From positions 1-64,000 of the forward strand of contig CALOAB010000026.1 of NCBI GenBank assembly GCA_942491185.1: DNA of 64,000 nucleotides, in the 5' to 3' direction. The position numbers and the translations under genes are program-made. Positions 59,532-64,000 of this stretch are shown piece by piece (positions within the stretch are counted from its first letter, which is position 1; each line of letters begins with the position of its first letter). The notes beneath the pieces were generated by a model. That model ran no database searches, had not been told where the DNA came from, and saw nothing but the letters and a program-made list of their open reading frames with translations. The DNA comes from SLRI01 sp942491185 (GTDB taxonomy: Bacteria > Pseudomonadota > Alphaproteobacteria > Geminicoccales > Geminicoccaceae).

Positions 59532-60587
59532 CAGCGGGGTGGCAGGAACTCGGGCGGCAGCTCGCTCGCCCACCAGTCGTCGGGTGCGTCCATGTCGACG
59601 AAGGCGTCGATCTCCGCGGGCGCGATGTAGACCGACGGCACGACCGTGCCGCGCGGCACCGGCTGGCCATCCAGGATCTGCATGCCGATCTGCACGGCGA
59701 CCTGACCCGCGCGGGTAGGGAAGGTGACCGCACCGCCCTGGCCGTGCGTGGCCACCCATTTGAGCCAGCCGTTGTACTCGTCGCCCGGCGACATGGTCAC
59801 CTCGGCCAGCCGGCCGGCCTCGTCGAACGCCTCGGCGACGCCGATCGACATCTGGCCGGCGGGCGAGAACACGCCGTCGATCCGCGGGTAGCGCTGCAGC
59901 AGGTTCTCGGTGATCTGCTTGGCCTTGGCGCGGTTCCAGTCGCCGTACTCGGCGCTCAGCAGCTCGACGTCGGGGTACTCCTCGAGCACGCTCTCGAGCG
60001 CGTCGAGCTGGTCGACGGCGGCCGTGGTGCCGGCGATCGGCAGCATGGCGATGATCTGGCCCTCGCCACCCATGTCCGCCATCAGCTGCCGGGCCACCAT
60101 CTCGCCCAGCGTCCACTGGCTGATGAAGGCGTTCGACACCGTGCCCGGGCTGTCGGCGAAGCCGCCGCCGGTGTTGATGGTGGCAACGTCGCTTTCCACC
60201 GCCCGCTGCAGCACGTCGGCGATCGCGGCATCATCCACCGGCCAGTAGAGCAGGAGGTCGATATCCTGGCGCAGCAGATCCTCGATGTCCGAGACCTGCT
60301 TTGCCGGATTGAACGCGGCATCGGTGACGATCACCTCCTCGACGTCGTGCTGGGCGGCCTCGTAGCGGATGTGCTGAAGCGCGAAGACGACCCAGGAATT
60401 CGAGAGATAGCCGGCCGAGACGCCGATCTTGTAGGGCGCCTCGCGCTGCGAAGGCGCTGGTGTCGACCATCTCCGCAGCGCTCTCCAGCTGCGCATCGCG
60501 GGCGGCCTCGTCGGCGGCAACCGGAAAGGCCCAGGCCAGGCCCGCGATCGCCAGGCCGGCGAGACCCGGCAGCCAATGTCTCTTCAT
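59531..60587 (-). CDS. Sugar ABC transporter substrate-binding protein (frameshift near N-terminus)
   Basis: A ribose-type periplasmic binding protein (peripla_BP_4 fold). From ATG 60587 the signal peptide reads KRHWLPGLAGLAIAGLAWAF with cleavage near VAADEA. At about 60455 one base too many (or two too few) shifts the frame after MVDTSAF. The mature protein continues in the other frame with REAPYKIGVSAGYLSNSWVV, YWPVDDAAIADVLQRAVESD, ATINTGGGF and GVFSPAGQMSIGV. As read the gene would be broken; given similar one-base problems in neighbouring genes, an assembly error is a serious possibility. Confidence 0.82.
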
Positions 60588-60631
60588 CACGACGTTCTCC
60601 TCTCCCTTGTTGTGCAGTGGTCGATGCAGCC

Positions 60632-61597
60632 TCATCCAGCGCCGGCTCGCGCCCGCAGATGCCCGTAGAGCGCCGAGGCCAGAATGATGATCGCCCCCAT
60701 GACGACGAGCTGCAGATGGTAGACCAGGCCCATGATATTCACGAGGTTGAAGGCCATGACCAGGACCAGCACGCCGGCGATCGTGCCGCCGACCCCGCCG
60801 CGGCCACCCTCGAAGGTCGTGCCGCCGAGCACGACTGCGGCCAGAACCTGGAACTCCAGCCCCTGACCCACCGACGTGCTGGACACGCCCGAGCGCGCCA
60901 GGAGCGCCACGCCGGCGAGCGCGCCGAACAGGCCGGCCACCGCGTAGGCCGCGACCGTGACCCGCTGCACCGGCAGGCCGGCGAGGATCGCCGCCTCGCG
61001 GTTGCTGCCGATGAGGAAGAGCTGGCGGCCGAAGGTCGTGGCGTTCTGGATGACGACGCCGATGGCGGCGAGCCCGGCGAAGACGAGCGCCAGCACTGGA
61101 ACCAGGTCGCCGAGCCGCGCGTTGGCCGCCTCGCGAAAGCCCGGTGAGACGACGCCGCGGGCGGTGCCGCCGGAATAGATCTGGGTCAGGCCATAAACGG
61201 CAACGGCCATGCCGAGGGTCAAGATGAAGGGCGAGACCCGGCTATAGGCGATGAGCACGCCGTTCAAGGCGCCGATCGCCAGGCCGACGAGGCAGCTGAT
61301 CAGGATGGCCGGCACGATGTTGGCGACCTCGCCCGCCATCTGCACGGCGCAGACCACGGCGGTGAGCGAGATCACGGCGCCGACCGAGAGATCGACGCCG
61401 CCCAGGATCATCACATAGGTGACCCCGATCGCGGCGATGCCGACCGGTGCCACCTGGCGAACCACGTTGAAGAGATAGGGCGGGCTGGCGAAGGCGTCGG
61501 AGACGGCAAGGCCCAGCAGGAAGACCAGCAGCAGCACGACGAAGATCGCGTTGGCGGCCAGCAGCCGATCGATCCGCGCCCGCGTCGCCGGCGTCAT
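60632..61597 (-). CDS. Sugar ABC transporter permease (RbsC-like)
   Basis: A 321-residue permease of the BPD_transp_2 family with about ten hydrophobic segments. Typical pieces are GVTYVMILGGVDLSVGAVIS, PFILTLGMAVAVYGLTQIYS and VLGGTTFEGGRGGVGGTIAG. The ATG overlaps the stop of the preceding permease by 1 bp. With it, it forms a heterodimeric membrane channel. Confidence 0.92.
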   Translation of the reverse strand: MTPATRARIDRLLAANAIFVVLLLVFLLGLAVSDAFASPPYLFNVVRQVAPVGIAAIGVTYVMILGGVDLSVGAVISLTAVVCAVQMAGEVANIVPAILISCLVGLAIGALNGVLIAYSRVSPFILTLGMAVAVYGLTQIYSGGTARGVVSPGFREAANARLGDLVPVLALVFAGLAAIGVVIQNATTFGRQLFLIGSNREAAILAGLPVQRVTVAAYAVAGLFGALAGVALLARSGVSSTSVGQGLEFQVLAAVVLGGTTFEGGRGGVGGTIAGVLVLVMAFNLVNIMGLVYHLQLVVMGAIIILASALYGHLRARAGAG

Positions 61598-62551
61598 CAG
61601 CCGCTGCTGCCGGCGCGGCGTGGCTGGTTGGCCATGACCGCGACGATGACGATCACGCCCTTGATGAAGGTCTGCACGAAGGCCGACACCTCGAGCAGGT
61701 TCAGCGTGTTCGAGGCGACGCTGAGCAGCAGCACGCCGGCGACCGAGCGAACGACGCTGCCCTGGCCGCCGGCCAAGGCCGTGCCGCCCAGGACCACCGC
61801 GACGATGGCATCGAGCTCGAGGCCCGACCCGGCGAGCGGGTAGCCGGTGCCGAGCCGGCCGGCGAGCAGGAGGCCGGCCAATCCGGCGGAAAGGCCGGAG
61901 AGCACGAAGGCGAAGAAGCGGATGCGGGCGATGTCGATGCCGGCCCGGCGGGCACTCTCCGCATCGCCGCCGACCGCCACCAGCTGGTAGCCGAAGCGCG
62001 TCCGGGTCAGCAGCACGTGGGCGGCGATCAGCACGACCAGCAGGGCGATGCCGGCGATCGGCACGCCCAGCACGTCACCGTTGGCCAGCACCTGCAACGG
62101 CTCGGACGCCCGGCCGACGCTGCGATCGGTGTAGGTGAAGATCACGCCCTGCAGGATGAACAGCATGCCGAAGGTCAAGATCAGCGGATGGACCGGCAGG
62201 CGGTTGGCGAGCGTGCCGTTGACCGCACCGATCCCGGCACCGAGGAGCAGCATGGCGAGCACGACGGGCAGGGTCAGCGCCGCATTGCCGTCGATCAGCG
62301 CGCAGGTCAGCACGACCACGAGCCCGGCCGCCATGCCGACGCTGAGATCGATCAGGCCTGCCGTGATGACGAAGGTCTGGCCGATCGCCAGCATGCCGAG
62401 TGCTGCGGACTGGCGCACCACATTGGCCAGGTTCTCGGCCTTCGCGAAACTGCGGCAGGCCAATGGCCGCGAGCAGCACGGCCGCTATGAGCAGCAGCCA
62501 GATGGCATTCGACGACAGATCGGGCAGGCGCCGCGCGACGCCTAGAGCCAT
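61597..62551 (-). CDS. Sugar ABC transporter permease, frameshifted near N-terminus
   Basis: The second RbsC-type permease. From ATG 62551 the N-terminus reads MALGVARRLPDLSSNAIWLL followed by LIAAVLLAAIGLPQF. At about 62449 one extra C breaks the frame; the correct continuation AKAENLANVVRQSAALGMLA, ITAGLIDLSVGMAAGLVVVL is in the next frame and runs to 61597. Later family stretches are HPLILTFGMLFILQGVIFTY and VLGGTALAGGQGSVV. The start overlaps the isochorismatase gene's end by 10 bp, supporting the 62551 start and a single original gene. Confidence 0.82.
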
Positions 62552-63183
62552 TGCAGAATGTCGTCGCTCGGCGCCACCCAGCCGAACTTCATCGCGAAGT
62601 TCTCGAGCGTTGCGGCATGCAAATGCGGGGCGAAGGACGAGACGGCGTCGGCCGCGATGGTCGTCCGGTAGCCGTGGTGGAAGGCCTCGCGCGCCGTCTC
62701 CTCGACGCAGATCTGCGTCACCGTCCCGGTGATCACCAGCGAGCGCACGGCCAGGGCCTTGAGCCAGTCGTCGAGCCCGGTGCCGTGGAAGGCGCCGTAG
62801 CCGTGCTTGTCGATGATGATGTCGCCGGGCTCAGGCGCCAGCTCGTCGATCACCTCGGCGCAGTCGAGCAAAGCGTGGCGATCGGCATAGCGGCGCTGGT
62901 GCCCCGGCCAGCAGCAGCGCGTGTCCGGGCGGCATTGCGGCGACCAGAGCCAGAGCAGGTTGGCGGCCGGCCGCGACAGGAAGCGGGTGAAGACGATCGG
63001 CCGGCCGAGCGCGCGAAAGGCCGCGATCAGCCGGCGGTTCGCGTCGATCGTGGCCCGCGCATCCGGCACCTCCAGGGGCGCGCCCTCGCGCACGAAGTCG
63101 TTCTGCAGGTCGACCACGACGAGTGCCGGATCACGCACCCGCTCGGCTGTCGGCAGCTCCGCTGCGGTCTGGGGCAGGTCCAC
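62542..63183 (-). CDS. Isochorismatase-family cysteine hydrolase
   Basis: A 213-residue alpha/beta hydrolase of the isochorismatase/nicotinamidase superfamily. The catalytic triad is visible: Asp25 (VVVDLQNDF), Lys126 (IIDKHGYGAF) and Cys159 (GTVTQICVEETAREA). The N-terminal 17 residues precede the core. Members hydrolyse amides (nicotinamide, N-carbamoyl compounds, biuret, ureidoacrylate) or vinyl ethers. It is transcribed with a TIM-barrel isomerase-like gene upstream and the sugar ABC genes downstream, suggesting hydrolysis of the imported compound. Confidence 0.88.
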   Translation of the reverse strand: MDLPQTAAELPTAERVRDPALVVVDLQNDFVREGAPLEVPDARATIDANRRLIAAFRALGRPIVFTRFLSRPAANLLWLWSPQCRPDTRCCWPGHQRRYADRHALLDCAEVIDELAPEPGDIIIDKHGYGAFHGTGLDDWLKALAVRSLVITGTVTQICVEETAREAFHHGYRTTIAADAVSSFAPHLHAATLENFAMKFGWVAPSDDILQWL

Positions 63184-63281
63184 GATGCAACGCTCCTCAA
63201 CAAAGGCCCAATCGTTGTACAGGCGCCATGCAACCAGGTGTCAAGCGACCCCGACGGCCGCTCGCGCGAGGCTGCCCCGGT

Positions 63282-64000
63282 TCAGGCGATCGTCGCCTGC
63301 CAGGTCTCGCGCAGCCACCGGGCGCAGGCCACGTTGTGCTCGAAGATCGAGTATTTCGCCCCGCCGCCATAGTCGGGCGGCGGAATGAACTCGGTCGAGA
63401 TCTGGCCGAGCCGGCTCTCGGGATGGTCGGCATGCCAGCGCATCAGCTGGCGGATGACCGCCTTCCAGGGCTCGAGCCGCGCCTCCTGCCACGCGCTGTG
63501 CCACTCGCCGGGCGCCGGCTCGACGAACGGATACTGGACCCCGCGGCCGGGCCTGCCGTCCGGGTGGCTGGCCCAGACATTGACCGGGTTGTTGGGGATC
63601 GCCGCCCTGGCATGGGCGTGCCGCACCCAGCCCGCCTCGATCCAGCGTTCGCAGACGTGGTCGGGAAGGGCCGGATCGAGGACCAGCCGGCCGGCGTCGA
63701 TCTCCGCCTTCATGCCCTGCACGGCCTGCTCAGCCGGATTGTCCATCTTGAAGATGACGTGGCTGTGGTCGAGGGTCATGTTGAAGGGCACGCCCCGGCT
63801 CTCGACCAGCCGCGCCACCGGCTCGACCCGGCTGAAATGCTCCGACCACATGTTGATGTGCACCTCGAAGCAGGGATCGACCCCGAGCCGCTTGCCGATG
63901 TCGTAGGCCCAAAGGTAGCTGTCGGCGACCTCCTGGTCGGTGGCGGGCGTGCCGTCGAGCTTCTCGGTCATGATCTGCGCGTTGTGGACCACGGCCCCGA
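63282..64000 (-). CDS. Xylose isomerase-like TIM-barrel protein, 5' end outside window
   Basis: About 239 residues of the C-terminal part are visible, and the frame stays open to the window edge. Segments PCFEVHINMWSEHFSRVEPV, VPFNMTLDHSHVIFKMDN and the later ISTEFIPPPDYGG carry the Glu/Asp/His/Glu metal-ligand pattern of AP-endonuclease-2/sugar isomerase-like barrels. A GTG at 63992 could mimic a start, but the barrel would then lack its first strands, so the gene continues to the right. Probably an epimerase or isomerase for the sugar-like substrate of the ABC system. Confidence 0.78.
   Translation of the reverse strand, partial: GAVVHNAQIMTEKLDGTPATDQEVADSYLWAYDIGKRLGVDPCFEVHINMWSEHFSRVEPVARLVESRGVPFNMTLDHSHVIFKMDNPAEQAVQGMKAEIDAGRLVLDPALPDHVCERWIEAGWVRHAHARAAIPNNPVNVWASHPDGRPGRGVQYPFVEPAPGEWHSAWQEARLEPWKAVIRQLMRWHADHPESRLGQISTEFIPPPDYGGGAKYSIFEHNVACARWLRETWQATIA

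Overview
This is a GC-rich (roughly mid-60s % by eye) chromosomal stretch from an alphaproteobacterium. The gene families (TRAP and SBP-type ABC importers, a smo-like polyol operon, an Mrp antiporter, a membrane-anchored pentapeptide protein) suit a soil or aquatic heterotroph of the Rhodospirillales/Geminicoccales/Rhodobacterales kind; the genus cannot be read from the sequence. No tRNA, rRNA or CRISPR array was recognised.

Layout. 1-6457 is an insertion-sequence graveyard with readable history: an IS3-family element was split by a decayed IS66-family element (2887-5495) that left a perfect 8-bp target duplication, and a second IS66 element (182-2726) with intact tnpB and tnpC cuts off the distal IS3 end. 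6458-10705 holds a divergent pair, a FAD/Fe-S 2-hydroxyacid dehydrogenase and a serine-glyoxylate-type aminotransferase, bracketed by two same-orientation IS3 ends. 10875-16061 is a leftward catabolic operon (FAH remnant, nitroreductase, OsmC, TRAP DctPQM, intradiol dioxygenase). 16988-23226 is a GntR regulator divergent from a rightward FAH / NMT1-type ABC importer / Ldh dehydrogenase / FAH operon. 23516-30534 is a sorbitol/mannitol module: polyol dehydrogenase, SorC-type regulator and an ABC importer, closed by a clear terminator. DUF6880-like and Ldh genes follow.

The most striking unit is the leftward block 43431 to 33630: mrpABCDEFG followed by a membrane histidine kinase and a sigma-54-dependent response regulator. 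Upstream of mrpA lie a perfect -24/-12 sigma-54 promoter, a near-consensus IHF site and two 18-bp dyads placed like enhancer sites. The operon therefore appears to encode its own enhancer-binding regulator. Its MrpG subunit also carries a long cytoplasmic extension that looks like universal-stress-protein domains.

From 43645 on come a dipeptide-type ABC operon with an RpiR regulator, a broken pentapeptide-repeat membrane protein containing a 21-bp perfect hairpin, two overlapping genes of unknown function, mgtE, and a ribose-type sugar ABC operon with an isochorismatase-fold hydrolase and a TIM-barrel isomerase that runs off the window. Three ABC genes and the pentapeptide gene in this part carry small indel frameshifts; whether these are real or assembly errors must be settled on reads. 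Two of the substrate-binding-protein genes are followed by compact intercistronic stem-loops, and a third by a 268-bp inverted-repeat element.
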